Source: Sphingopyxis sp. BE259 (lineage in GTDB: Bacteria > Pseudomonadota > Alphaproteobacteria > Sphingomonadales > Sphingomonadaceae). Taken from it: 64,000 bases of DNA. The stretch lies in NCBI RefSeq assembly GCF_031457495.1, contig NZ_JAVDWM010000001.1, positions 1,662,001 to 1,726,000 of the forward strand. Reading direction: 5' to 3'. Shown piece after piece: positions 56,421 through 64,000 of the stretch; position 1 is the first letter of the stretch, and each line of letters starts with the position of its first letter. The notes under the pieces were generated by a model. The model was not told the origin of the DNA. It saw only the letters and a list, made by a program, of their open reading frames with translations, and searched no databases. A program made the translations under genes and the position numbers.

Positions 56421-57513
56421 GGATTTGGTTGGCCGCCCCCGCATTGCGCTCGGCCTCGCGTTCCAGCGCGACCTTGATCATCGCGACAATCGGGTCGGCG
56501 AGGAACAGCCCCATGATGCCGAGCAGCGCGCCGAGCAGGATCTGCGCGCCCAGCACCAGCGCCGGGGCCAGATCGACGGTCTTTTTGGCGACCATCGGGA
56601 CGATCAGATAGCCATCGACGGTCTGCACGACCAGGTAGATGACGATTGCCCATAGCCCGGCGTCAGTGCCTGCCGAAAAACCGACCAGTACAAGCAGGAT
56701 GCCCGACACGATCGCGCCGATGTTGGGGATGAAGGCGAGCAGACCGGTGAGCAGCCCCATCAGCGCCGCCATCGGGATACCGACCGCCATGCACGCCAGC
56801 CACGTCCCGATGCCTTCGACCAGCATACCGAGCAGGCGGCCTGCCATCAGTCGCCGCAGCGTGAAGCCCATGCGCGCGGTGGTGATGTAGAAATTCTCGC
56901 GATGCTTCATCGGCAGCATCCACGCCACCCCGCGTTCGTAGAGCCGCGGCTCGATGGCGATGAATATCCCCAGCACGATGATCATCACCAGGCTGGTCAA
57001 CCCGCCCAGCACCGTGCCGACCGCGGCGGTGACGCGGCCGACGGTGCCCGCGATATTATCGGCGATCGTTTTGGTATCGATCTGGAAATTGCCCATGCCG
57101 TGTTCGGCGGCCCAAGCCGCGATGCGTTCGACCTGAAACATGATCACCTGTTGCAGGGTTGCCGCCTGACTGGCGATCTGAGAGCCCGCGAACATCGCGG
57201 TCCACGCCAGAAAGGCGAGCAGCGACAGGCAGACGATCAGAAGCCGCCAACCGCGCGCAATTGGCAGGATGCGGCCAAGCAACCGGGTGCCACCGTCGAG
57301 CATCGACGCCATGACGATCGCGGCAAAGATCAACAGGATCGGCTGGATCAACACGATGCACGCGCCGATCAGCAGCGCGAGGCCGAGCCAGACGCTGGCC
57401 TTGAGCAATTCGGTGCGGACGAGGTGGCTGCGGATTTCGGTCGGGCCGGGCGCGTCGGCGGTGGCCTTGGCGCGCGCCTGAGCGCGCTCTTTTCGCTCGA
57501 CCCGCTCCACCAT
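56416..57513 (-). CDS. AI-2E family transporter (PerM/YdiK-like)
   Basis: 365-aa membrane protein with seven to eight predicted helices in the PF01594 pattern: a charged N-terminus, LLIGACIVLIQPILLIFAAI (about 47-66), a long amphipathic segment in the middle, and the late segment IPMAALMGLLTGLLAFIPNI (about 250-269) followed by GAIVSGILLVLVGF. Members move AI-2, Na+/H+ or unknown solutes. It lies 11 bp from the lepB stop on the same strand and closes the pyrE-pdxJ-acpS-lepB run. Confidence 0.85.
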   Translation of the reverse strand: MVERVERKERAQARAKATADAPGPTEIRSHLVRTELLKASVWLGLALLIGACIVLIQPILLIFAAIVMASMLDGGTRLLGRILPIARGWRLLIVCLSLLAFLAWTAMFAGSQIASQAATLQQVIMFQVERIAAWAAEHGMGNFQIDTKTIADNIAGTVGRVTAAVGTVLGGLTSLVMIIVLGIFIAIEPRLYERGVAWMLPMKHRENFYITTARMGFTLRRLMAGRLLGMLVEGIGTWLACMAVGIPMAALMGLLTGLLAFIPNIGAIVSGILLVLVGFSAGTDAGLWAIVIYLVVQTVDGYLIVPMVAKKTVDLAPALVLGAQILLGALLGIMGLFLADPIVAMIKVALEREAERNAGAANQIR

Positions 57514-57524
57514 GCCCGCGCTCC

Positions 57525-58367
57525 CTATTTTGCTGTGCTGCTACGTTCGGGGCGCAAGTCGGTTCCCGCGCGGCCCGATCGCAGCGCATTGAACCAGCTT
57601 ATCGGGTTGTACCACGTCGCGGTGCCGTCGGTCGAAAAGCTGATGATTTCGGCGCGCCCGGCGATGGCGTCAAACGGGACAGGACCGCCCAGACCTTTCT
57701 GGCTGGTGTCGACCCGGCTGTCGGCGCTGCCGTCGCGGTTATCGCCCATCAGGAAGACGTGATCGGTGGGGACGGTGATCGGTCCATAATCGTCGGTGGT
57801 GTAGCCTGGCCCCATGTCGATCGTGTCAAAGGTCGCGCCGTTCGGCAGCGTCTCGCGCACGATCGGCAGTTCGAGCATCTCGCGCCCGCCCGCGCCGCGG
57901 GTGATAAAGCGATCGAGGCTGCTGTCGCCGCTGGGCAGGTTGGGATCGACCGGGATTGCCAGCAGCGGCTGCACCTCGCGCTTCACCGGCTTGCCGTTGA
58001 TGCTGAGTTCGCCATTGGTCAGCTGGATCGTGTCGCCGGGCAGCCCGATGACGCGCTTGATATAATCGATCCGCGTCACCGGATGTTCGAGCACTACGAT
58101 GTCGCCGCGCTCGGGCAGGTTGGCGAACCAGCGGCCCGCGACCTTGGGCGCCAGATGAAAGCTGACCGACGAATAGGACCAGCCATAGGGATATTTGCTG
58201 ACGATCAGCCGGTCGCCGTTGCGCAGGATCGGCATCATTGAATCGGACGGAATGTAGAAAGGCTTGGCGATGCAGCTGTGGATGCCGAGCACGAGCAGCA
58301 AGATCACGACAATGTCGCGGATCAGCTTGCCCCAGCTGCCGTCATCCTTCGTTTTGTTGTTCGCCAT
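57525..58367 (-). CDS. lepB: Signal peptidase I
   Basis: 280-aa membrane serine protease removing signal peptides from exported proteins. One N-terminal helix (about 17-34) then the active-site Ser43 in YIPSDSMMPIL and Lys104 in DYIKRVIGLPGD; the conserved VFLMGDNRDGSADSR box (about 212-226) is present. Here only one membrane helix is visible, as in many alphaproteobacteria (E. coli LepB has two). Follows acpS by 7 bp. Confidence 0.96.
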   Translation of the reverse strand: MANNKTKDDGSWGKLIRDIVVILLLVLGIHSCIAKPFYIPSDSMMPILRNGDRLIVSKYPYGWSYSSVSFHLAPKVAGRWFANLPERGDIVVLEHPVTRIDYIKRVIGLPGDTIQLTNGELSINGKPVKREVQPLLAIPVDPNLPSGDSSLDRFITRGAGGREMLELPIVRETLPNGATFDTIDMGPGYTTDDYGPITVPTDHVFLMGDNRDGSADSRVDTSQKGLGGPVPFDAIAGRAEIISFSTDGTATWYNPISWFNALRSGRAGTDLRPERSSTAK

Positions 58368-58374
58368 TATCGGG

Positions 58375-58776
58375 TCAGTCCTTGATTGCTTCGATGATGA
58401 CGAACGCCTGCGCCCAGGGATGGTCGTCGGTCAGTGTCAGGTGGATATGCGCGGTGTGACCAGCCGGGATCATCGCCGCGAGGCGTTCGGCCGCACCGCC
58501 GGTGAGCGCGAGGGTGGGTGCGCCCGAGGGGGCGTTGACGACGCCGATGTCCTTCATGAACACGCCGCGCTTGAACCCGGTGCCGACGGCTTTCGAGAAA
58601 GCCTCCTTGGCGGCGAAGCGTTTGGCGTAGGTGCCGGCGCGGGTGAACGGCCGCCGCGCCGCCTTGGCGCGCTCGATGTCGGTGAAGACGCGGTTTTCGA
58701 ACCGCTCGCCGAAGCGGTCGAGCGAATTCTGGACGCGCTCGATGTTGCAAAGGTCGGAGCCGAGACCGATGATCAT
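58375..58776 (-). CDS. acpS: Holo-ACP synthase
   Basis: 133-aa phosphopantetheinyl transferase that activates acyl carrier protein. Signature [12 protein letters not shown] (4-15, with catalytic Asp8) and [16 protein letters not shown] (about 53-68) with the metal-binding Glu. Preceded by a palindrome at 58793 rather than directly by pdxJ. Fits the conserved pdxJ-acpS-lepB order of alphaproteobacteria. Confidence 0.96.
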   Translation of the reverse strand: MIIGLGSDLCNIERVQNSLDRFGERFENRVFTDIERAKAARRPFTRAGTYAKRFAAKEAFSKAVGTGFKRGVFMKDIGVVNAPSGAPTLALTGGAAERLAAMIPAGHTAHIHLTLTDDHPWAQAFVIIEAIKD

Positions 58777-58792
58777 GACGGCCCCAACAGGC

Positions 58793-58883
58793 CGTCACCC
58801 CCGCGAAGGCGGGGGTCGCCGTAGGCCTTAAGCAAAATCGCCGGTGTAAACCTCTTGCGGCCCCCGCCTTCGCGGGGGCGACG
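58793..58883. repeat. Family B-like palindrome between pdxJ and acpS
   Basis: CGTCACCCCCGCGAAGGCGG ... CCGCCTTCGCGGGGGCGACG, a variant of the family B core without the composite flanks. It interrupts an otherwise tight gene run. Confidence 0.85.
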
Positions 58884-58897
58884 TTCTTCTTCTGACA

Positions 58898-59644
58898 TCA
58901 CCCTCTCGCCTCGTCCATCAGCGCCCGCATCCGCCGCACCGCATCTTCCAGCCCGGTGAAGATCGCCTCGCCGATCAGATAATGACCGATGTTGAGTTCG
59001 GCGAGCTGCGGGATCGCGGCGACGGGGACGACGTTTTCATAGGTCAGGCCATGCCCGGCATGCGGTTCGATGCCGTTCTTCCACGCCAGCGCCGCAGCGT
59101 CGGCGATGCGGCGGAGTTCCGCCGCGCGTTGCTCGCCTTCGCAATGGGCATAACGGCCGGTGTGAAATTCGACGACGGGTGCGCGCAGCATCATCGCGGC
59201 TTCGATCTGTCGCGGGTCGGGTTCGATGAACAGGCTGACGCGGATGCCCGCATCGTTCAGCCGGGCGACGATGGGGGCGAGATGATTGTGCTGCCCCGCG
59301 GCGTCCAGACCGCCCTCGGTCGTGCGTTCCTCGCGCTTTTCGGGGACGATGCACGCGGCGTGCGGGTTGTGGCGCAGCGCGATTTCGACCATCTCGTCGG
59401 TCGCCGCCATTTCCAGGTTCAGCGGCAGGTCGGTCGCGGCCTGGATACGCGCCAGATCGTCGTCGCGGATATGCCGCCGGTCCTCGCGCAGATGTGCGGT
59501 GATGCCGTCGCCGCCGACCGCCGCGACGATTTCGGCGGCGCGAACTGGATCGGGATGCTCACCGCCGCGCGCGTTACGGATCGTCGCGACATGGTCGATG
59601 TTGACGCCAAGGCGCAGGCGTCCAAAGGACGGACTGGCGTTCAA
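58898..59644 (-). CDS. pdxJ: Pyridoxine 5'-phosphate synthase
   Basis: 248-aa TIM-barrel enzyme making pyridoxine 5'-phosphate in the DXP-dependent vitamin B6 route. [19 protein letters not shown] (about 10-28), [15 protein letters not shown] (about 52-66), [20 protein letters not shown] (about 84-103) and GHGLTYENV (about 197-205) are family landmarks. The start ATG overlaps the pyrE stop as ATGA. Confidence 0.96.
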   Translation of the reverse strand: MNASPSFGRLRLGVNIDHVATIRNARGGEHPDPVRAAEIVAAVGGDGITAHLREDRRHIRDDDLARIQAATDLPLNLEMAATDEMVEIALRHNPHAACIVPEKREERTTEGGLDAAGQHNHLAPIVARLNDAGIRVSLFIEPDPRQIEAAMMLRAPVVEFHTGRYAHCEGEQRAAELRRIADAAALAWKNGIEPHAGHGLTYENVVPVAAIPQLAELNIGHYLIGEAIFTGLEDAVRRMRALMDEARG

Positions 59645-60225
59645 TTCGCACGGCTCCCGGGTTTGATCGCTTCGGTTGCGGCCAGCTCGGGCGGCAGCGC
59701 GTCGGCGGCATAGGTCGGGAAGTTGATCGCGACGAGGGGATAGAAGGGGACGCCGAGGTCGACATTACTGCCCGCCGAGCGATCGACGAGCGCCGCCTCG
59801 GCAATCACTTCGCCGCCCGCTGCCGCGACGCAGGCCATCGCTTCGCGCGAGGACAGGCCGGTGGTCACGACATCCTCAACCATCAACACTTTGGCGCCGG
59901 GTTCGATGGTAAAGCCGCGGCGCAGTTCGAAGGTGCCGGTCGGGCGCTCGACGAAGATCGCGGGCTTGCCGAGCGCGCGGCCCATTTCATGGCCGATGAT
60001 GACGCCGCCCATCGCGGGAGACACCACGACGTCGATCGCCTGTTTCAGCTCACGCGGCAGCTTGGCGGCGAGCGCTACGGCGAGCCGCCCGGCGCGTTCC
60101 GTATCCATCAGCACGCGCGCGCATTGCAGATAATATTCGCTGTGACGCCCCGACGACAACAGGAAATGGCCCTGGAGCAGGGCGTCGGCGGCGCGGAATT
60201 CGGCCAGGATTTCGTCATCGGTCAT
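59641..60225 (-). CDS. pyrE: Orotate phosphoribosyltransferase
   Basis: 194-aa enzyme that adds ribose phosphate to orotate, the fifth step of UMP synthesis. [15 protein letters not shown] (about 21-35), [20 protein letters not shown] (about 67-86) and the PRPP loop [18 protein letters not shown] (about 113-130) identify it. Translationally coupled to pdxJ (ATGA). Head of a five-gene minus-strand run ending with the AI-2E family gene. Confidence 0.96.
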   Translation of the reverse strand: MTDDEILAEFRAADALLQGHFLLSSGRHSEYYLQCARVLMDTERAGRLAVALAAKLPRELKQAIDVVVSPAMGGVIIGHEMGRALGKPAIFVERPTGTFELRRGFTIEPGAKVLMVEDVVTTGLSSREAMACVAAAGGEVIAEAALVDRSAGSNVDLGVPFYPLVAINFPTYAADALPPELAATEAIKPGSRAN

Positions 60226-60276
60226 GGGAGAATTGTTCTTTTATCCAGTGCGTCGCCCTGTGCGGGCGACCGGGTT

Positions 60277-60306
60277 TTGGCGGCGAAGATTATCCAGCCG
60301 TAAAAT
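60277..60306 (+). promoter_or_regulatory. Promoter candidate for ctaC-ctaD-ctaB
   Basis: TTGGCG (60277-60282), 18-bp spacer, TAAAAT (60301-60306), 151 bp before the ctaC ATG. The leader between holds no convincing gene. Confidence 0.4.
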
Positions 60307-60457
60307 AGTGTTAGAGATGCTTGAGGCAAGCGGCAAGCGGGTCTATAGCGCCCGCGAGATTCAGCCTATCCTCCGGCTGTCGCGACGCTTGTCCGATGGT
60401 CGCCGAAGAGGGTCTGAAACGCGATAAGAACAACAGGCAACGGGCGGCACCAGTCTT

Positions 60458-61549
60458 ATGAAGAGCTTGAAAACCCTTGTAATTGCGGCAGCTTTGTCGC
60501 TCGGCGCGGTAAGCGCCGGTCATGCGCAGGCACCTGCGGCGGCGCCCGCCGAGGCACCGGCTGCGACGACTGTCGCGAATCCGGCGCCGGTCGCCGCGCC
60601 GACCGCCGCACCCGCCGCGACACCGGCGACGAGCGAAGCTGCCGTCCCCGCAGGCGATGCCACCTATGTGCCGATGAAGCCGACCCCCGGGATTGGCCAG
60701 CCGATCGACGCAGGGATCGATTTCCAGCCGCAGGTCAGCCCCGTCGGCGAACAGGCCTATTGGTTCAACCACGTCATTCTGCTGCCGGTGATCACGATCA
60801 TCACGCTGATCGTCCTGGGCCTGATGCTGTGGGCGATGTTCCGCTACCGCGCGAAGGCGAACCCGGTGCCGTCGAAAACGACGCACAACACCTTCATCGA
60901 AATCATCTGGACCGCCATTCCGGTGCTGATCCTCGCGGTGATCGCGGTGCCTTCGATCCGTCTGCTGGCGCAGCAATATGAGCCGCCGAAGAAGGAAGCA
61001 TTGACGATCAAGGTCACCGGATACCAATGGTATTGGGGTTACGCCTATCCCGATCAGGGCATTGGCGAATATGTGTCGAAAATGCTGACCAAGGAACAGG
61101 CCGACGCCGCGGGCGAGCCGCACCAGCTGGGCGTTGACAACCGCATGGTCGTCCCCGTCGGCCGTCAGGTCAAGCTGATCATCACCGGCGCCGACGTGAT
61201 CCACAGCTTTGCCGTCCCGGCGTTCTGGACCAAGATGGATGCGGTCCCCGGCCGTGCCAACGAAACCACGTTCACCGCGAACAAGGTCGGCGTCTATTAC
61301 GGCCAATGTTCGGAACTGTGCGGCGTCGATCACGGCTATATGCCGATCGCGGTCGAAGTGCTGCCGGTCGACAAATGGGAAGCCTGGGTCCGCTCGAAGG
61401 GCGGCAATCCGGCCGGTCCGGTTGCTGCGGCACCCGTCGCTGCGGCCCCGACGCCTGCTGCTGCGGCTCCGGCTGCCACCCCCGCCGCTACCACGACCGA
61501 AGCTGCTCCGGCAGCGGCGCCCGCCGCCGCCCCGGTCGCCAAAAATTAA
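60458..61549 (+). CDS. ctaC: Cytochrome c oxidase subunit II
   Basis: 363 aa. Signal peptide (to AQA, about 23), an Ala/Pro-rich linker (24-70), two membrane helices (about 100-125 and 145-165), and the periplasmic CuA domain: GYQWYWGYAYPDQG, then IHSFAVPAFWTKMDAVPGR (about 248-266) and CSELCGVDHGYM (about 287-298) with both CuA Cys, His and Met. Accepts electrons from cytochrome c for subunit I. The last 60 residues are again Ala/Pro-rich. Starts the cta operon; ctaD follows 15 bp later. Confidence 0.97.
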   Translation: MKSLKTLVIAAALSLGAVSAGHAQAPAAAPAEAPAATTVANPAPVAAPTAAPAATPATSEAAVPAGDATYVPMKPTPGIGQPIDAGIDFQPQVSPVGEQAYWFNHVILLPVITIITLIVLGLMLWAMFRYRAKANPVPSKTTHNTFIEIIWTAIPVLILAVIAVPSIRLLAQQYEPPKKEALTIKVTGYQWYWGYAYPDQGIGEYVSKMLTKEQADAAGEPHQLGVDNRMVVPVGRQVKLIITGADVIHSFAVPAFWTKMDAVPGRANETTFTANKVGVYYGQCSELCGVDHGYMPIAVEVLPVDKWEAWVRSKGGNPAGPVAAAPVAAAPTPAAAAPAATPAATTTEAAPAAAPAAAPVAKN

Positions 61550-61564
61550 TAAGGGGTCCGACAG

Positions 61565-63238
61565 ATGACCGATATTGCTGCAACTGCACCCGCCCATGGT
61601 CACGCTGACCACGCGCATGACGACCATGATCACGACACCCCGGGCTTTTTCGTCCGCTGGTTCATGTCGACGAACCACAAGGACATCGGCACCCTCTATC
61701 TGATCTTTGCGATCATCGCCGGCATCGTCGGCGGGGTGATTTCGGGCATGATGCGCTGGGAACTGGCCGAGCCGGGCATCCAGTATCTGACCGGCTGGGC
61801 GCAATTTTTCGATCCTGCCGCGGGTGAAGTCCAGGGCAAGCATTTCTGGAACGTGATGATCACCGCGCACGGTCTGATCATGGTGTTCTTCATGGTCATG
61901 CCCGCGATGATCGGCGGTTTCGGCAACTGGTTCGTGCCGCTGATGATCGGCGCGCCCGACATGGCGTTCCCGCGCATGAACAATGTCAGCTTCTGGCTCA
62001 CCGCCGTTGCTTTCATCATGCTGGTCGGATCGATGTTCGTTCCGGGCGGCAGCGGGCTTGGCGCTGGCACCGGCTGGACCGTTTACGCGCCGCTGTCGAC
62101 CAGCGGGTCGGTCGGTCCGGCGGTGGACATGGCCATCTTCTCGCTCCACCTTGCGGGTGCGGCGTCGATTTTGGGCGCGATCAACTTCATCACCACCATC
62201 TTCAACATGCGCGCACCGGGGATGACGATCCACAAGATGCCGCTGTTCGTGTGGTCGGTGCTGGTCACCGCCTTCCTGTTGCTGCTGGCGCTGCCGGTGC
62301 TCGCCGCGGCGATTACCATGCTGCTGACCGACCGTAATTTCGGCACGACCTTTTACGATGCGGCAGGCGGCGGCGATCCCGTCCTCTACCAGCATCTGTT
62401 CTGGTTCTTCGGCCACCCCGAAGTGTATATCATGATCCTGCCGGGCTTCGGCATCGTCAGCCAGATCATCTCGACCTTCAGCCGCAAGCCGGTGTTTGGC
62501 TATCTCGGCATGGCCTATGCCATGGTCGCGATCGGCGTCGTCGGCTTTATCGTGTGGGCGCACCATATGTTCACCGTCGGTATGTCGGTGAACCTGAAGA
62601 TGTACTTCACCGCGGCGACGATGGTCATCGCGGTTCCCACGGGCATCAAGATTTTCAGCTGGATCGCGACGATGTGGGGTGGGTCGATGAGCTTCAAGAC
62701 CCCGATGGTCTGGTCGCTCGGCTTCATCTTCATGTTCACCGTCGGCGGCGTGACCGGCGTCGTGCTGGCCAATGGCGGCGTCGATACCAACCTGCACGAC
62801 ACCTATTATGTCGTCGCCCACTTCCACTATGTGTTGTCGCTGGGCGCGGTGTTCTCGCTGTTCGCCGGGTTCTATTACTGGTTCCCGAAGATGTCGGGGC
62901 GGATGTACAACGAGGTCCTGGGCCAGCTGCACTTCTGGATCTTCTTCATCGGCGTGAACGTCCTGTTCTTCCCGCAGCACTTCCTGGGTCAGCAGGGCAT
63001 GCCACGCCGTTATCCGGATTATCCCGATGCCTATGCGTTCTGGCACCTGATCTCCTCCTATGGCTATGTCATCATGGCGGTCGGCGTCCTGATCTTCTTC
63101 GTGAATATCCTGTGGTCGCTGGTCGCTGGCAAGAAAGCCGCCGACAATCCGTGGGGCGAAGGCGCGACGACGCTCGAATGGACACTGTCGAGCCCGCCGC
63201 CGTTCCACCAGTTCAACGAACTGCCGCGTATCGCCTGA
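61565..63238 (+). CDS. ctaD: Cytochrome c oxidase subunit I
   Basis: 557-aa core of the aa3-type oxidase with about twelve membrane helices. A His-rich N-terminus ([14 protein letters not shown]), then [14 protein letters not shown], a region binding heme a ([13 protein letters not shown]), the CuB/cross-linked-Tyr helix [19 protein letters not shown] (about 280-298), and [13 protein letters not shown] (about 417-429) with the heme a and a3 ligands. Reduces O2 to water and pumps protons. The His-rich start is unusual and may bind copper during assembly. Confidence 0.97.
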   Translation: MTDIAATAPAHGHADHAHDDHDHDTPGFFVRWFMSTNHKDIGTLYLIFAIIAGIVGGVISGMMRWELAEPGIQYLTGWAQFFDPAAGEVQGKHFWNVMITAHGLIMVFFMVMPAMIGGFGNWFVPLMIGAPDMAFPRMNNVSFWLTAVAFIMLVGSMFVPGGSGLGAGTGWTVYAPLSTSGSVGPAVDMAIFSLHLAGAASILGAINFITTIFNMRAPGMTIHKMPLFVWSVLVTAFLLLLALPVLAAAITMLLTDRNFGTTFYDAAGGGDPVLYQHLFWFFGHPEVYIMILPGFGIVSQIISTFSRKPVFGYLGMAYAMVAIGVVGFIVWAHHMFTVGMSVNLKMYFTAATMVIAVPTGIKIFSWIATMWGGSMSFKTPMVWSLGFIFMFTVGGVTGVVLANGGVDTNLHDTYYVVAHFHYVLSLGAVFSLFAGFYYWFPKMSGRMYNEVLGQLHFWIFFIGVNVLFFPQHFLGQQGMPRRYPDYPDAYAFWHLISSYGYVIMAVGVLIFFVNILWSLVAGKKAADNPWGEGATTLEWTLSSPPPFHQFNELPRIA

Positions 63239-63248
63239 TCGACGGTTT

Positions 63249-63271
63249 CCCCCGCTGCGGTGCAGCGGGGG
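63249..63271. repeat. 10-bp stem hairpin between ctaD and ctaB
   Basis: CCCCCGCTGC-GGT-GCAGCGGGGG with no T-run; it may slow the transcript or protect the ctaCD message end. Confidence 0.6.
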
Positions 63272-63295
63272 GCCGCGTGACGGTCCGGAGTAAAC

Positions 63296-64000
63296 ATGGC
63301 GCAAAGCCTGACCCACGCTGACACGGCCCTGCCGGCCGACTGGCGCGACCTGTTTGCGCTGACCAAGCCGCGCGTCATGTCGCTGGTGGTGTTTACGGCG
63401 CTGTGCGGGTTGCTCGCGGCGCCGGTTCATGTTCCGCCCGTCCTTGCCTTTTCCTCGATCCTCGCGATCGCGCTGGGGGCCGGGGCATCGGGCGCGCTCA
63501 ACCAATGGTATGAGGCGGGGCTCGACGCAAAGATGAAGCGCACCGCCGGGCGCCCGCTGCCCGCGGGACGTCTCGACCCGCAGACGGCGCTGCAATTCGG
63601 CATCGGTCTTGCCGCCTTTTCGCTGTTCCTGATGCTGTTCGCGTCGAACTGGCAGGCGACGCTGCTGCTGGCGGTGTCAATCCTTTTCTATGTCTTTATC
63701 TACACAATGTGGCTGAAGCCGCGGACGCCGCAGAATATCGTCATTGGCGGCGCCGCAGGCGCGTTTCCGCCGCTGATCGGCTGGGTGGCGGCGACGGGCA
63801 GCATTGCACCGCTGCCGGTCATGCTGTTCCTGCTGATTTTCCTCTGGACCCCGCCGCATTTCTGGGCGCTCGCGCTGTTCGTGCGCTCGGACTATGCCGC
63901 CGCGGGCATCCCGATGATGCCAGTGGTCGCGGGCGAGAAATCGACGCGGCGCCAGATCCTGTTCTATGCGGTGATCATGGCGGCGGCGGCGATCGCGCCT
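63296..64000 (+). CDS. ctaB: Protoheme IX farnesyltransferase, partial (runs off right edge)
   Basis: 235 codons from ATG 63296 (GGTCCGGAG upstream) with no stop. Reads [20 protein letters not shown] (about 19-38), [20 protein letters not shown] (about 66-85), the prenyltransferase Asp-rich motif N-x-x-x-D-x-x-x-D ([15 protein letters not shown]), [10 protein letters not shown], and [20 protein letters not shown] and [12 protein letters not shown]. Makes heme O from heme B on the way to heme A for ctaD. The C-terminal part lies outside the window. Confidence 0.95.
   Translation, partial: MAQSLTHADTALPADWRDLFALTKPRVMSLVVFTALCGLLAAPVHVPPVLAFSSILAIALGAGASGALNQWYEAGLDAKMKRTAGRPLPAGRLDPQTALQFGIGLAAFSLFLMLFASNWQATLLLAVSILFYVFIYTMWLKPRTPQNIVIGGAAGAFPPLIGWVAATGSIAPLPVMLFLLIFLWTPPHFWALALFVRSDYAAAGIPMMPVVAGEKSTRRQILFYAVIMAAAAIAP

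Noticed and set aside
60316..60427. 36-codon ORF in the ctaC leader
   Set aside because: Has an ATG but no convincing ribosome site or homology; the leader is more likely untranslated.
60311..63595. 1094-aa open frame antisense to ctaC, ctaD and ctaB
   Set aside because: It is the mirror of three clear oxidase genes; the peptide is Arg/His/Asp-rich low-complexity typical of antisense frames in high-GC DNA.

Overview
The window is a high-GC, gene-dense piece of an alphaproteobacterial chromosome. I place it in the Sphingomonadales, probably Sphingopyxis or a close relative, from the look of the proteins (class I lysyl-tRNA synthetase, 59-aa L32, DUF6456/XRE pair, RcnB-like and glycine-zipper envelope proteins) and from the abundant intergenic palindromes. 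This placement is by recall, not by a database search. Almost everything is ordinary core genome; no insertion sequence, integrase, CRISPR array or rRNA operon is visible.

Layout. 0-8 kb: the 5' part of a GH108-type lysozyme gene (runs off the left edge), a quinone oxidoreductase, a secreted EF-hand protein, tRNA-Pro(GGG), yajC-secD-secF, a GT4 glycosyltransferase, and a divergent XRE regulator / DUF6456 pair. 8-17 kb: rpoB-rpoC with its own promoter, a leader with a terminator-like hairpin, and a final terminator. 17-24.4 kb: a 37-aa membrane protein plus pspC behind a sigma54-like site, recF, arsC, two L,D-transpeptidases of different families, accB-accC and aroQ. 24.4-35 kb: thiS-thiG, two secreted proteins, csbD behind a perfect EcfG-type promoter, a lipoprotein, a GNAT enzyme coupled to a 51-aa ORF, envelope proteins, rarD, pyrC, a YgfZ-like protein, an aspartic protease, an MBL hydrolase and a MAPEG protein. 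35-39 kb: rpmF-plsX-fabH and ihfA-merR. 39-55 kb: SixA-like phosphatase, DinG-like helicase, an odd low-GC membrane protein, PilZ, MDR reductase, class I lysS with a coupled single-domain asparaginase, desaturase, GGDEF-EAL-PilZ protein, amidohydrolase, an RcnB-like protein with seven EF-hand-like repeats, an orphan 2Fe-2S subunit and a class II aldolase. 55-64 kb: rpsU, FKBP, then (minus strand) pyrE-pdxJ-acpS-lepB-AI-2E family gene, and finally ctaC-ctaD-ctaB of the aa3 oxidase, ctaB running off the right edge.

Pathways that group together: protein export (yajC-secDF, lepB), transcription (rpoBC), fatty acid and phospholipid synthesis (accBC, plsX, fabH, acpS, desaturase), pyrimidine synthesis (pyrC, pyrE), cofactors (thiSG, pdxJ), cell-wall remodelling (two L,D-transpeptidases, GH108), c-di-GMP signalling (GGDEF-EAL-PilZ and PilZ), and respiration (cta genes).

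The most interesting signal is a near-identical 21/23-bp motif found twice: between the GH108 lysozyme and the oxidoreductase, and midway between the XRE regulator and the DUF6456 gene 7 kb away. DUF6456 and XRE proteins control gene transfer agent (GTA) production in other alphaproteobacteria, and GTA release needs an endolysin, so the two loci may form one regulon. A second theme is a set of modular intergenic palindromes with common flanks and exchangeable hairpin cores.
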